The notes: a model not told the origin generated them from the letters alone. A stretch of DNA of 64,000 nt from Acidihalobacter_A sp037381185 (GCF_037381185.1 NZ_JARRQY010000012.1:62001-126000); one strand, 5' to 3'; positions 13,436-24,440 are shown, counted from the stretch's first letter. Made by a program: numbers and translations.

Positions 13436-14224
13436 CTAGCGAAACAACAACATTCGCACCGCGACGAGCAGCAGCAGCACGCCAAAGACCCGCTTGAGCG
13501 TCGCCACCGGCAAGGCGTGCGACAATCGCACACCCAAGGGGGCGAATAGCACCGCCGTGGCACTGATACCCAGCCAGGCCGGCAAATAGACGTAACCCAG
13601 ACTCCAGGACGGCAGTTCTGGATGGCCCCAGCCGGCAAGCACGAAACCCGTCGCGCCGAACAGCGCCAGGCCGAAACCCAGCGTCGAAGAAGCCGCCACA
13701 GCACGCTTCATCTCCACGTTGCACCAACTGAGGAAAGGCACCGTCAGCGTGCCGCCACCAATGCCGACCAGGGCGGAAACCATGCCGATCACGCCTCCGG
13801 ACACCCAAAGTCCGACGCGCCCCGGCAATCCCCGGTGTCCACCCGGGCGCCAGTTGAGCAGCAACTGCACGCCGGCCAACACCAGGAATCCACCGAACAG
13901 CGTGCGCAGCAGATTGCCGGGAATCGAGCCCGCCACATAACCACTGAGAAAACTACCGATAATCACCGAAGGCACCAGGGCGAACACCAGCGGCCAGTCG
14001 ATCGCACGCTTGCGCTGCTGCGCGCGAATCGCCGACAGAGAGGTGAACACGATCGTCGCCAGCGAGGTTCCGATCGCCAGATGCGCCGTCACACCAGGTG
14101 CAACGTCAAGGTAGTGGAATGCGGTAAGCAGCACCGGCACGATCACGATGCCCCCGCCGACCCCCAGCATTCCCGCCAGCAAGCCCGCGACCACACCCAC
14201 ACCGAGGAACAGAATCAGAGTCAT
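13436..14224 (-). CDS. sulfite exporter TauE/SafE family permease
   Basis: A 262-residue membrane protein with about eight hydrophobic segments and the duplicated TauE/SafE signature: G-M-L-G-V-G-G-G-I-V-I-V-P in the first half and A-L-V-G-I-G-G-G-T-L-T-V-P in the second. Family members move sulfur-containing or organic anions such as sulfite or sulfoacetate across the inner membrane; most are uncharacterised. In an organism with a sulfite dehydrogenase, sulfite export is attractive but unproven, and soe lies 10 kb away. A GGGAG precedes the ATG. It shares its orientation with the downstream-transcribed neighbour at 14285-15889 but is separated by 60 bases. Confidence 0.85.
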   Translation of the reverse strand: MTLILFLGVGVVAGLLAGMLGVGGGIVIVPVLLTAFHYLDVAPGVTAHLAIGTSLATIVFTSLSAIRAQQRKRAIDWPLVFALVPSVIIGSFLSGYVAGSIPGNLLRTLFGGFLVLAGVQLLLNWRPGGHRGLPGRVGLWVSGGVIGMVSALVGIGGGTLTVPFLSWCNVEMKRAVAASSTLGFGLALFGATGFVLAGWGHPELPSWSLGYVYLPAWLGISATAVLFAPLGVRLSHALPVATLKRVFGVLLLLVAVRMLLFR

Positions 14225-14284
14225 CCATTACTCCCAAACAGTCAGTTGCTCCGGCAATAAACCGAACGAAGGATAGGCTATAAC

Positions 14285-15889
14285 TCAGATCCCGAGCGCC
14301 GCACCATCGCTGCGCGGATCCGTTGCAGCCTCCAGCTGCAAACCCAGCTCTCCGCGGTTGACGCGAATCATGCCCGCATGCCCCATCACGTCGCTGTACT
14401 CCGGCACCCGATTGACCTCGTGTCCGCGGCGTTCCAACTCCTCGAACACCTCCGGAGCGAAACGCCGCTCCAAACGCAATCCGGCGCTGCTTTCGCCCCA
14501 GGTACGCCCGTACAGCCAGCGCGGCGCCGCCACCGCCTCGGCCGGCGACATGCCGAAATCCAGCACTCGGGTGAGTATCGCCGCCTGCGTCTGCGGTTGA
14601 CCGTCGCCCCCCATCGTGCCGTACACCAGCCTCACGCGCTCATCCTCACGGTACATCGCCGGGTTGAGCGTGTGGAACGGGCGCTTGCCGGGCGCGAGTG
14701 CGTTCGGATGCTGCCTATCCAGCGAGAACGCGCAACCGCGATTGTTCCACACGACACCGGTGTCGCCCGCGACCACACCACAGCCGAACTCGTGATAGAT
14801 GCTCTGGATCACGCTCACCGCACGCCCCTGAGCGTCCACCACGCCGAACCAAACCGTATCGCCGGGCGCCGGCGCTCGTCCGGGCGCAGCCGCGCGCGCG
14901 GGATCGACGGCAAGAGCGAGGCGTTCGAGCATGATCGGATCGAGCAGCTGGCCCAAGGGTACCGGCGAAAAATCGGCGTCGCACAAATAGCGGTCGCGCA
15001 ATGCGAACACGCTCTTGGTCGCCTCGACTGCCGCATGCACGTAATCGGCGCCGAGCGGGTCCATGCCACTCAGGCCAAAGCGCTCCAGCACCCCGGCGAT
15101 CATCATCGAAGCGAAGCCCTGGCTGGGCGGCGGCATGTTGACCAGCTCGCCGCGCGCGTAGGGCAGTCGCAGCGGCTCCACCCAGCGCGGGCGATAGGCC
15201 GCCAGGTCCTCGCCCCGCAGCAGGCTCCCGCCGGCCCGCAGACCTTCGGCTAGGCGTTCGGCGAGCGCGCCGCGGTAGAAAGTTTCGGCGCCTTCGGCCT
15301 GCAGCTCGGCAAGCGTCCGGCCCAGCGAAGGCTGATGGAACAATTCGCCCACCGCAGGCGCCCGACCATCCGGCAAAAAGGTCTGCGCAAAACCCGGCAG
15401 GGCGCGCACCGCCTCCGGCAGCGCGGCCAGAGTCGCGGCATGGCTGTCGCTGACCGGACTGCCGTCCTCGGCCCAGCGGCGCGCATCGGCCAACAGATCC
15501 GCCCAGGGCAGGGCACCGCCCCATCGGCTGCGGCTGAAATCGTAAGCCTCCTGCCAGGCACCGACCGCACCGGCCACAGTGATCGCAGCCAAACCGCCGC
15601 GCTCGGGCAATGCGCTTTCCCCGTCATAGATCGCGGGGCCGTAAGCCTGTCCTGAGGGGCCGGCCGCATCCAGGCCGTGCAATCCGCCGTCGGCATCGGC
15701 GATGAGCCAGAAGGCATCGCCGCCGAGGCTGTTCATATGCGGATAGACCACGGCGATGGACGATGCCACGGCTACCGCCGCCTCCAGCGCATTGCCGCCT
15801 CGCCTGAGCACGCCGCGCCCGGCCTGCGCCGCCAGCGCATGCGGCGCGGTGACCACGCCGCCCGTGGATTCCGCTTTCAGCCTATCCAT
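14285..15889 (-). CDS. gamma-glutamyltransferase-like Ntn hydrolase (no signal peptide)
   Basis: A 534-residue member of the gamma-glutamyltranspeptidase superfamily. These precursors cleave themselves at a Thr that becomes the N-terminal nucleophile of the small subunit. Here the equivalent site is D-T-V-W-F-G-V-V-D, with Thr345 aligned to the catalytic Thr of E. coli Ggt (T-T-H-Y-S-V-V-D), so autoprocessing is plausible. The lid-region Y-G-T-M-G-G-D-G-Q-P-Q matches the G-x-x-G-G oxyanion motif. Unlike classical Ggt it lacks a signal peptide, pointing to a cytoplasmic enzyme of the YwrD-like branch, whose substrates are largely unknown. The start at 15889 (MDRLKAESTGG) has a G-rich stretch upstream. 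Confidence 0.87.
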   Translation of the reverse strand: MDRLKAESTGGVVTAPHALAAQAGRGVLRRGGNALEAAVAVASSIAVVYPHMNSLGGDAFWLIADADGGLHGLDAAGPSGQAYGPAIYDGESALPERGGLAAITVAGAVGAWQEAYDFSRSRWGGALPWADLLADARRWAEDGSPVSDSHAATLAALPEAVRALPGFAQTFLPDGRAPAVGELFHQPSLGRTLAELQAEGAETFYRGALAERLAEGLRAGGSLLRGEDLAAYRPRWVEPLRLPYARGELVNMPPPSQGFASMMIAGVLERFGLSGMDPLGADYVHAAVEATKSVFALRDRYLCDADFSPVPLGQLLDPIMLERLALAVDPARAAAPGRAPAPGDTVWFGVVDAQGRAVSVIQSIYHEFGCGVVAGDTGVVWNNRGCAFSLDRQHPNALAPGKRPFHTLNPAMYREDERVRLVYGTMGGDGQPQTQAAILTRVLDFGMSPAEAVAAPRWLYGRTWGESSAGLRLERRFAPEVFEELERRGHEVNRVPEYSDVMGHAGMIRVNRGELGLQLEAATDPRSDGAALGI

Positions 15890-16051
15890 GCATCCCCCGA
15901 GTATGAAATTGGCAAGCCGGCATTATGCGCCATTCGAACACCATCCGCGTGGCAGAGCCTTCCGCTAACCCGTGTAGAATAAGCCGGGCTTTTTCAAAAC
16001 ACCGCGCGGCCGCAACGGCGGCGCAAAACATACACGCCGGAGATCCAACCG

Positions 16052-16873
16052 ATGAACTCCTCACTGCGCGTCGGCGTCTACGTCGACGTCAGCAACATCC
16101 ACCTCAACGGCGGCTACCGCATGCAGTTCGATGCGCTGCGCGATTTCGCCTGCCGTGACGGCGCCCACCCTGTCAGGCTCAACGCCTACCTCGCCTACGA
16201 CGCCGACAAGGCGGCCGACGACTTCAGCTATCGTCACGGACAGCGCCAGTTCCACGCCGCGCTGCGCGACCTCGGCTACAAGGTCATCGTCAAGAACGTA
16301 CGCTGGTACACCGACGACAACGGCGACCGCTACGGCAAGGCCAACATGGATCTGGAACTCGCCGTCGATGCGCTGACGCAGTGCGGACGGCTGGACCGCA
16401 TCGTCATCGCCAGCGGCGACGGCGACTTCGCCTATCTGGTGCGCGCCCTGCAGAACCAGGGCTGCCGTGCCGAGGTCATCGCCTTCAACAACGTGTCCGC
16501 CGATCTCAAGCGCGAGGCCGACATGTACATGTCCGGCTACCTCGTACCCGGACTGCTGCCGATCAAGGGCGAGCACGAATGGGGCGCTTACGATTCGCGC
16601 ATGCGCGGCGTCTGCTACCACTACGACCAGGACAAGGGCTTCGGCTTCCTGCGCTATCTGCGCCGCATCTGCCCCGAACTGCACGTGACCGACACCCGCG
16701 ATTCGCAATCGCCCTACGGCACAGCATTCTTCCACGCCTCACAGCTGCCCACGGGCTTCGACACGCGGCACCTGCCCTCGCGCGAACACATTTTCGAATT
16801 CACGCTGCGCCCGCCGGCGACCGAGGACAAAAAGGATCCCATGGCCGTCGAACTGGTGCAAAGTAACACTTGA
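16052..16873 (+). CDS. NYN-domain (LabA/DUF88) RNase-like protein with cold-shock-like C-terminus
   Basis: A 273-residue two-part protein. Residues 1-170 form an NYN (PIN-like) domain: V-G-V-Y-V-D-V-S-N-I-H (Asp12, Asn15), K-A-N-M-D-L-E-L-A-V-D and S-G-D-G-D-F, supplying the acidic residues of a metal-dependent RNase. Residues about 185-260 resemble a cold-shock domain: G-V-C-Y-H-Y-D-Q-D-K-G-F-G-F-L-R (RNP1-like) and T-A-F-F-H-A-S-Q-L (RNP2-like). The inferred role is RNA cleavage or surveillance with the tail as RNA-binding module. GGAG lies 8 bases before the ATG. It is immediately upstream of purD on the same strand, with a 40-base gap. Confidence 0.85.
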   Translation: MNSSLRVGVYVDVSNIHLNGGYRMQFDALRDFACRDGAHPVRLNAYLAYDADKAADDFSYRHGQRQFHAALRDLGYKVIVKNVRWYTDDNGDRYGKANMDLELAVDALTQCGRLDRIVIASGDGDFAYLVRALQNQGCRAEVIAFNNVSADLKREADMYMSGYLVPGLLPIKGEHEWGAYDSRMRGVCYHYDQDKGFGFLRYLRRICPELHVTDTRDSQSPYGTAFFHASQLPTGFDTRHLPSREHIFEFTLRPPATEDKKDPMAVELVQSNT

Positions 16874-16913
16874 ACGCCCCGACAACCGAAGCTCACCTGA
16901 GGCGCTAATACGC

Positions 16914-18194
16914 ATGAAGATAATGGTCATCGGCGGCGGCGGGCGCGAACACGCCCTCGCCTGGAAACTCGCGCAGTCGCCGCGCGCGGAAACCGTCTAC
17001 GTCTGTCCCGGCAACGCGGGCACCGCCCATGAACCGGGCATCGAAAACGTCGCCATCGCCGCCAGCGACATCCCGACGCTGCTGCGCTTCGCCGAGGAAC
17101 ACGTCATCGACCTTACCGTAGTGGGTCCCGAAGCGCCTCTGGTCGACGGCGTGGTCGACACTTTCCGCGATGCCGGCCTGCGCATCTTCGGCCCGACTCG
17201 CGACGCCGCGCGCCTGGAGGGCTCCAAGGCATTCACCAAGGACTTTCTGCAGCGCCACGGCATCCCCACCGCCGCCTATGGCGTGTTCACCGAAGTCGCA
17301 GCCGCGGTCGACTTCATCCACGACCGCGGCGCACCGATCGTGGTCAAGGCCGACGGCCTTGCCGCTGGCAAGGGCGTGGTCGTTGCCCAGGGCATCGACG
17401 AGGCCGTGGCTGCGGTACACGACATGCTCGCCGGCAACGCCTTCGGCGAGGCCGGCCACCGCGTGGTCATCGAGGAATTCCTGCAGGGCGAGGAAGCCAG
17501 CTTCATCTGCATGGTCGACGGTGAGCACATCCTGCCCATGGCCAGTTCGCAGGACCACAAGGCCCGCGACGACGGCGACTGCGGCCCCAACACCGGCGGC
17601 ATGGGCGCCTACTCGCCCGCTCCCATCGTCACCCCCGAAGTGCATGAGCGCGTGATGCACGAAATCATGGCACCGACCGTGGCGGGCCTGGCCAGCGAAG
17701 GCACGCCGTTTAGTGGCTTTCTCTATGCCGGCCTGATGATCGACCCGCAGGGCAATCCGCGCGTGGTCGAATTCAACTGCCGCTTCGGCGACCCGGAAAC
17801 CCAGCCGATCATGATGCGCCTGGAGTCCGATCTGGTCGAACTGATCGAAGCGGCGCTGAACGGCCATCTCGACGACGTCACCGCGCGATGGGACCGGCGC
17901 GTCGCACTGGGCGTGGTGCTCGCCGCACGCGGTTACCCCGGCGCGTATGCCAAGGGCGATGATCTCGGCCTATTGCCCGAAGACGGCGGAGAACGCAAAC
18001 TCTTCCATGCTGGCACACGCCTAGACGACGGACAGATTTTGAGCGACGGCGGGCGGGTTCTGTGCGCGACCGCGCTGGGCGAAAACTTCGCCGACGCCCA
18101 GCGCATGGCCTACGTCCTGGCGGATGCGGTCGTCTGGCCCGGCAAGTACTACCGCACCGATATCGGGCACCGCGCCCTGAAACGGGACGCCTGA
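16914..18194 (+). CDS. purD: phosphoribosylamine-glycine ligase (GAR synthetase)
   Basis: A 426-residue PurD, which joins glycine to 5-phosphoribosylamine with ATP in purine synthesis. The N-domain starts with the K-I-M-V-I-G-G-G-G-R-E-H-A dinucleotide-like loop. Next come the ATP-grasp region (V-V-K-A-D-G-L-A-A-G-K-G-V-V-V-A), the signature R-D-D-G-D-C-G-P-N-T-G-G-M-G-A-Y-S-P and the metal-binding E-F-N-C-R-F-G-D-P-E-T-Q. Length matches the family (429 in E. coli). It may be co-transcribed with the NYN gene 40 bases upstream. Separation from purH differs from the enteric purHD operon. Confidence 0.96.
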   Translation: MKIMVIGGGGREHALAWKLAQSPRAETVYVCPGNAGTAHEPGIENVAIAASDIPTLLRFAEEHVIDLTVVGPEAPLVDGVVDTFRDAGLRIFGPTRDAARLEGSKAFTKDFLQRHGIPTAAYGVFTEVAAAVDFIHDRGAPIVVKADGLAAGKGVVVAQGIDEAVAAVHDMLAGNAFGEAGHRVVIEEFLQGEEASFICMVDGEHILPMASSQDHKARDDGDCGPNTGGMGAYSPAPIVTPEVHERVMHEIMAPTVAGLASEGTPFSGFLYAGLMIDPQGNPRVVEFNCRFGDPETQPIMMRLESDLVELIEAALNGHLDDVTARWDRRVALGVVLAARGYPGAYAKGDDLGLLPEDGGERKLFHAGTRLDDGQILSDGGRVLCATALGENFADAQRMAYVLADAVVWPGKYYRTDIGHRALKRDA

Positions 18195-18290
18195 CAGGCT
18201 CTTCCGACGCCGCACCGAAGTACCGATGTTACACCCCGCTGGCATGCGGATTGCGTACCGAATGACCACATCAGCGCTGGAGCTCGCACC

Positions 18291-20783
18291 ATGGACATGG
18301 ACTCAAAGACTTGCGATTTGCCGCTGGGGATGGACAAGGAGGGACTCAAGCTCTCCATCTGCAGCCGCCTGCTGCACGAACTCGGCACCGACCCGGAACA
18401 CGCCACGGCGCGTGACTGGCTCAATGCCATCGCCATGGCCACACGCGAACGCATGCTCGAACGCTGGATGCTGACGCGCCGGCACTACACCGAAACAGGC
18501 TCCAAGCGGGTGTTCTATCTGTCGATGGAATTCCTCATCGGGCGCCTGCTGATCAATGCGCTGATGAACATGGGCATTTACGACGTCACACGCGATGCCC
18601 TGGCCGACTTCGGCGTCGACCTCGCGGAAATCGCCGAGCTGGAACCCGATGCGGCGCTCGGCAACGGCGGCCTCGGCCGTCTGGCCGCCTGCATCCTCGA
18701 CTCCATGGCGACCCTCTGCCTGCCGGGTTACGGCTACGGCATCCGCTACGACTACGGCATGTTCCGCCAGGTGATCGAAAACGGCGTGCAGGTCGAACAC
18801 CCCGACGCTTGGCTGCGCTATGGCAACCCCTGGGAGATTCCACGGCCTGAGCACAGCTACGTCGTACGTTTCAACGGATACCTGATCAGTCACACCGCCC
18901 CCGACGGCGCCCCGCGCCACCACTGGGAAGGCGGCGACAGCGTACTCGCACTGGCCTACGACATTCCCGTCGCCGGCTATGGTGCCAAAGTCGGCGGCGG
19001 CAACGTCAACGACCTACGCCTGTGGTCGGCCAGGGCATCGCGCGAGTTCGAACTCGGCTCCTTCAACGAGGGCGACTACATGGGCGCGGTCGAACAGAAA
19101 ATCCTGTCCGAGAACATCTCCCGCGTACTCTATCCCAACGACTCCAGCCAGGCCGGTCGTGAACTGCGTCTGAAACAGGAGTATTTCTTCGTCTCGGCAT
19201 CGCTGCAGGACATTCTCGCCTACCATCTGCAGCGCGGCTACGACATCCGCCAGCTACACGTACAGACCGCCATTCAGCTCAACGACACGCATCCCGCCAT
19301 CGCCGTGGCCGAACTGATGCGCCTGCTGGTCGACAAGCACGCCCTGAGCTGGAAGGAGGCCTGGGAAATCACCGTAGGCACCTTCGGCTACACCAACCAC
19401 ACGCTGATGCCGGAAGCGCTGGAGACCTGGCCGGTCGAACTGATGACGCGCGTATTGCCGCGGCACATGCAGATCATCTACGACATCAATCATGCGCTCC
19501 TGACCGACGTACGCCACCGCTTCCCGGGCGACAACGACCTGCTGGCGAGCGTTTCGCTGATCGGCGAGGACGGCGAGCGCCGCGTGCGCATGGCCAATCT
19601 GGCCGTGGTCGGCAGCCACCGCGTCAACGGCGTGGCCGAGCTGCACAGCAGCCTGCTCAAGGACACGCTGTTCGCCGACTTCTATCGCATCATGCCGGGA
19701 CGTTTCATCAACGTGACCAACGGCATCACCCCGCGTCTGTGGCTGCATCAGGCGAACCCGAGGCTGGCCGGCCTGATCAGCGAACATATCGGCATCGACT
19801 GGATACACGACCTCTCGGACATCCGGCGCCTGCAGAACTTCGCCGAGGACGCCGGTTGCCGGGAAGAATTCCGCACGGTCAAGCTCGCCAACAAGCACGC
19901 GCTGTCGGATTACATCCGCCACACGCTGGACATTGCCGTCGATCCGCATGCGCTGTTCGACGTACAGATCAAGCGCATCCACGAGTACAAGCGGCAGCTG
20001 CTCAACCTGCTGCACGTCGTCACGCTCTACAATCGCATACGCGACGGAATGTCCGACATGCGCGTGCCGCGCGTGGTGATCTTCGCGGGCAAGGCGGCGC
20101 CGGCCTACGTCATGGCCAAGCGCATCATCCGACTGATCAACGACGTTGCCGACGTGGTCAACAACGACCCCGCCATCGGCGACCAGCTCAAGTGCGTGTT
20201 CATCCCGAACTACGAGGTCAGCTGCGCCTCGCGGATCATCCCCGCGGCCGATCTGTCCGAACAGATATCGACGGCCGGCACCGAGGCCTCGGGCACCGGC
20301 AATATGAAACTCGCGCTCAACGGAGCGCTGACCATCGGCACCCTGGACGGCGCCAACGTGGAAATCCGCGAGGAGGTAGGCGAGGAGAACATCTTCATCT
20401 TCGGCCTGCGTACGGACGGCGTCTCGCAGCTACGCGCCGAAGGTTACCGGCCGAGGTACTACTACGAGTCCAATCCCGAACTCAAACGCGCGCTGGACAT
20501 GATCGACAGCGACTTCTTCGCTCCCGACGACCCGCACCGGCATGAAGCGATCGTACGCAATCTGCTGAACGTGGATCATTTCCTCGTGCTTGCCGACTAC
20601 GCTGCCTATATCGCGGCACAGGAGGAGGTCGACCGTCTCTACCACGAACCGGAGAGCTGGACGCATAAGGCGATGCTCAATACCGCCCGCATGGGAAAGT
20701 TTTCGATCGACCGTACGGTCAGCGAATACGCCTCGCAAGTCTGGGGAGCCAATCCCTACTGCATCGTTCCCAGCGCATCGTAA
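18291..20783 (+). CDS. glgP: glycogen/maltodextrin phosphorylase
   Basis: An 830-residue alpha-glucan phosphorylase that releases glucose-1-phosphate from glycogen or maltodextrins using phosphate and PLP. Typical segments: V-F-Y-L-S-M-E-F-L-I-G-R and E-P-D-A-A-L-G-N-G-G-L-G-R-L-A-A-C near the N-terminus, N-D-T-H-P-A-I-A, H-T-L-M-P-E-A-L, V-N-G-V-A-E-L-H-S, K-R-I-H-E-Y-K-R-Q, and the PLP-binding S-G-T-G-N-M-K-L-A-L-N-G with the Schiff-base Lys. Length fits GlgP/MalP (about 800-815) with a slightly longer N-terminus. No other glycogen genes are nearby; it converges with rho 30 bases away, leaving little room for a terminator. Confidence 0.95.
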   Translation: MDMDSKTCDLPLGMDKEGLKLSICSRLLHELGTDPEHATARDWLNAIAMATRERMLERWMLTRRHYTETGSKRVFYLSMEFLIGRLLINALMNMGIYDVTRDALADFGVDLAEIAELEPDAALGNGGLGRLAACILDSMATLCLPGYGYGIRYDYGMFRQVIENGVQVEHPDAWLRYGNPWEIPRPEHSYVVRFNGYLISHTAPDGAPRHHWEGGDSVLALAYDIPVAGYGAKVGGGNVNDLRLWSARASREFELGSFNEGDYMGAVEQKILSENISRVLYPNDSSQAGRELRLKQEYFFVSASLQDILAYHLQRGYDIRQLHVQTAIQLNDTHPAIAVAELMRLLVDKHALSWKEAWEITVGTFGYTNHTLMPEALETWPVELMTRVLPRHMQIIYDINHALLTDVRHRFPGDNDLLASVSLIGEDGERRVRMANLAVVGSHRVNGVAELHSSLLKDTLFADFYRIMPGRFINVTNGITPRLWLHQANPRLAGLISEHIGIDWIHDLSDIRRLQNFAEDAGCREEFRTVKLANKHALSDYIRHTLDIAVDPHALFDVQIKRIHEYKRQLLNLLHVVTLYNRIRDGMSDMRVPRVVIFAGKAAPAYVMAKRIIRLINDVADVVNNDPAIGDQLKCVFIPNYEVSCASRIIPAADLSEQISTAGTEASGTGNMKLALNGALTIGTLDGANVEIREEVGEENIFIFGLRTDGVSQLRAEGYRPRYYYESNPELKRALDMIDSDFFAPDDPHRHEAIVRNLLNVDHFLVLADYAAYIAAQEEVDRLYHEPESWTHKAMLNTARMGKFSIDRTVSEYASQVWGANPYCIVPSAS

Positions 20784-20813
20784 ACGCGGAGGGAACGAGC
20801 GTCGTAAAGCGCC

Positions 20814-22073
<1,260 letters not shown>

Positions 22074-22225
22074 GGGTATTCAGAAGGAGGGGTTGTCTGA
22101 TTTTAAGAATTACGTAAACCGCAGCCCATGACAGGCGGGTTCTACGAAAGGGAGAAGAGATGCTCGAATGCGGTCCAGGATTGTTTACGGACCTTCAACT
22201 CCCGGAAATTTACCACGCCTATACA

Positions 22226-22259
22226 AAGGCGTCTAGCCCCGCACGGGGCTGGACGCCTT
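22226..22259 (-). terminator. intrinsic terminator between trxA and rho
   Basis: A strong stem (AAGGCGTC-x-AGCCCC / GGGGCT-x-GACGCCTT with one internal mismatch) and a 2-nt GC-flanked loop lies directly after the trxA stop. On the minus strand it is followed by a short T-rich stretch; on the plus strand by GTTTT. It should end trxA transcription before rho. Confidence 0.8.
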
Positions 22260-22263
22260 GTTT

Positions 22264-22590
22264 TCAGATATTCTGGTCGATGAAGGCGGTCAATTGCGAC
22301 TTGGACACCGCTCCGACCTTGGTCGCCTCGACACTGCCGCCTTTGAACAGCATCAGCGTCGGAATGCCTCGAATGCCGTATTTCGGTGGAGTGCCGGGAT
22401 TGTCGTCGATGTTGAGCTTCGCGATCTTGAGCCTGCCCTCGTACTCATCGGCGATCTCGTCGAGCACCGGCGCAATCATCTTGCACGGGCCGCACCATTC
22501 CGCCCAATAGTCGACCAGCACAGGCTGCTCGGACTGCAGGACCTCCGCCTCGAACTCGCTATCGGATACATGGACAATCTTGTCGCTCAC
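22264..22590 (-). CDS. trxA: thioredoxin
   Basis: A 108-residue thioredoxin, the general cytoplasmic dithiol reductant. The active site W-C-G-P-C is at 32-36 (Cys33 and Cys36), preceded by D-Y-W-A-E, with the cis-Pro loop R-G-I-P-T-L further on. The start was set at GTG 22590: GGAGG lies 5-6 bases upstream, and the product then matches E. coli TrxA in length. An in-frame ATG at 22608 would place the GGAGG inside the gene. It is divergent from rhlB and upstream of rho. Confidence 0.96.
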   Translation of the reverse strand: MSDKIVHVSDSEFEAEVLQSEQPVLVDYWAEWCGPCKMIAPVLDEIADEYEGRLKIAKLNIDDNPGTPPKYGIRGIPTLMLFKGGSVEATKVGAVSKSQLTAFIDQNI

Positions 22591-22931
22591 TTTAGCCTCC
22601 GGGAACACATACTTGGCAAGGCGGCAGGTTATGGCTATGGTGCAGACTTCTGCGGCCGCCGTGTGCCCTAATATAATAGGGGTCAGGCGATTGTGGGGCT
22701 ATTGCGCGCACCATTTCAACCCTAGCGCGAACAACCCCACGCCCCCATACCGGCCCAAACGACACCGCCAGCGGCCCTCGTTCGTTCCGAGCCATACCGC
22801 CAGCGGCAGGCGCGCTTGGCGCGATCAAGCCAAGTAAAAACGCGCATTGTTGCGGCAGCGCATCAGCGCCTTGCCCATACGACACAGGCGGTTGCACGAA
22901 AACTGCCATCACGCAGGACTTTGACATCCGC
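22591..22931. promoter_or_regulatory. divergent trxA/rhlB control region
   Basis: This 341-bp spacer has no gene I would defend. An isolated AT-rich island, with TATAAT on the plus strand at 22672-22677 and TATTAT-like sequence on the other strand, is the best core-promoter candidate and could serve either gene. -35 matches are poor on both strands. Confidence 0.4.
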
Positions 22932-24296
22932 ATGAGCGACACACATCTTTCAGACGTCCATTTCGATCATTTCGAGCTGGCCGAAACCATACTCACAGGC
23001 ATTGGCGACTGCGGATTCTCTCAGGCCACGCCGGTGCAGGCAGCAACGCTGCCCATCGCCCTGGCCGGGCACGACGTCGCCGGGCAGGCCCAGACCGGCA
23101 CCGGCAAAACCGCCGCCTTTCTCATCGTCATCTTCAACCATCTCCTACGCCATCCGCCCGCCGCCGAACGGCGCGCGAATCAGCCGCGCGCAGTGGTTCT
23201 CGCGCCGACGCGCGAACTGGCCATCCAGATTCACAAGGATGCCGTCGCCCTCGGCTCGCATACCGGACTCATCCTCGGCCTAGTCTACGGCGGCGTGGAC
23301 TACGAGAAACAGCGGCAGCAGCTCGCCGACGGCGTCGACGTGCTGATCGGCACTCCCGGGCGCATCATCGACTACTTCAAGCAACATGTCTTCGATCTGC
23401 GCGCCACGCAGGTCATGGTGCTCGACGAAGCCGACCGCATGTTCGACCTCGGCTTCATCAAGGACATCCGCTTCCTGCTGCGGCGCATGCCGGCACCGGA
23501 AAAGCGTCTGTCCATGCTGTTCTCCGCCACGCTGTCCTATCGCGTCATGGAGCTGGCCTACGAACACATGAACAATCCGCAGCGTGTGCAGATCGAGCCG
23601 GATCAGGTCACCGCCGAGCGCGTGCGCGAACAGGTGTTCTTCCCCGCCAATGCCGACAAGATCCCGTTGCTGCTCGGCATCCTGCGGAAGGAACAGCCCG
23701 AGCGAAGCATCGTGTTCAGCAACACCAAGCGCGGCACCGAACTCGTCGCCGGTTATCTGGAGGGCAACGGATACACGGTTGCCCTGCTGTCCGGCGACGT
23801 GCCGCAAAAGAAACGCCAGAGCCTGCTCAAGGCTTTCGAAAACGGCGAATGCACGGTCATGGTCGCCACCGACGTCGCCGCCCGCGGCCTGCACATCCCG
23901 GACGTCACGCACGTCTTCAATTTCGACCTGCCACAGTCGGCAGAGGACTACGTGCACCGCATCGGGCGTACCGCCCGCGCCGGCGCCAAAGGCGACGCGG
24001 TAAGCTTCGCCTGCGAGGACACGGCGTTCTACCTGCCGGAAATCGAGGAGTACATCGGCCACAAACTGCCTGTCGAAGGCGTCGACGCCGAACTGCTGGT
24101 CAAGCCAGAACCGCCGGTCCGCCAGGAACGCGCGCCGCGCCACCCGACGCGTGGCGGCAAGCCTCGCCTGCACGGCGACAAGGCCGCCCCGCAGGCGTCT
24201 TCTGCGCCGGCATCTTCGGAAGGCGGTGAAGGTCAGGCCAACAAGCGCCGGCGGCGTCGGCGGCGGCCGCGCAGCACGCCGCAGCCGGAGAGCTGA
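22932..24296 (+). CDS. rhlB: DEAD-box ATP-dependent RNA helicase RhlB
   Basis: A 454-residue DEAD-box helicase. Motifs: Q motif (G-F-S-Q-A-T-P-V-Q), I A-Q-T-G-T-G-K-T, Ia P-T-R-E-L-A-I-Q, II D-E-A-D, III S-A-T, IV I-V-F-S-N-T, V D-V-A-A-R-G-L-H and VI H-R-I-G-R-T-A-R-A-G. RhlB unwinds mRNA for the degradosome; the location next to trxA-rho supports the RhlB call over other DEAD-box paralogues. The C-terminal 65 residues are disordered and end in a run of eight Arg (K-R-R-R-R-R-R-R-R-P), likely an RNA-binding tail. In E. coli, RhlB docks on RNase E; whether the same occurs here cannot be seen. Confidence 0.93.
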   Translation: MSDTHLSDVHFDHFELAETILTGIGDCGFSQATPVQAATLPIALAGHDVAGQAQTGTGKTAAFLIVIFNHLLRHPPAAERRANQPRAVVLAPTRELAIQIHKDAVALGSHTGLILGLVYGGVDYEKQRQQLADGVDVLIGTPGRIIDYFKQHVFDLRATQVMVLDEADRMFDLGFIKDIRFLLRRMPAPEKRLSMLFSATLSYRVMELAYEHMNNPQRVQIEPDQVTAERVREQVFFPANADKIPLLLGILRKEQPERSIVFSNTKRGTELVAGYLEGNGYTVALLSGDVPQKKRQSLLKAFENGECTVMVATDVAARGLHIPDVTHVFNFDLPQSAEDYVHRIGRTARAGAKGDAVSFACEDTAFYLPEIEEYIGHKLPVEGVDAELLVKPEPPVRQERAPRHPTRGGKPRLHGDKAAPQASSAPASSEGGEGQANKRRRRRRRPRSTPQPES

Positions 24297-24440
24297 AGCG
24301 GCACTTGGCGTGCCGCGCTGAGCAACGCATTCTTCTGGCGGCTAGGGTTCTTTTCGGGTGCGCGTCAGAGGCACTTGCGTGACTGCAGGCGACCATTATG
24401 TTGGCCTGGGTGATTGGTGTCGGGCGCAATCCGGGATATA

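Noticed and set aside
22592..22942. 116-codon ORF between trxA and rhlB on the minus strand
   Set aside because: It overlaps the divergent control region, has no family resemblance and no ribosome-binding site.
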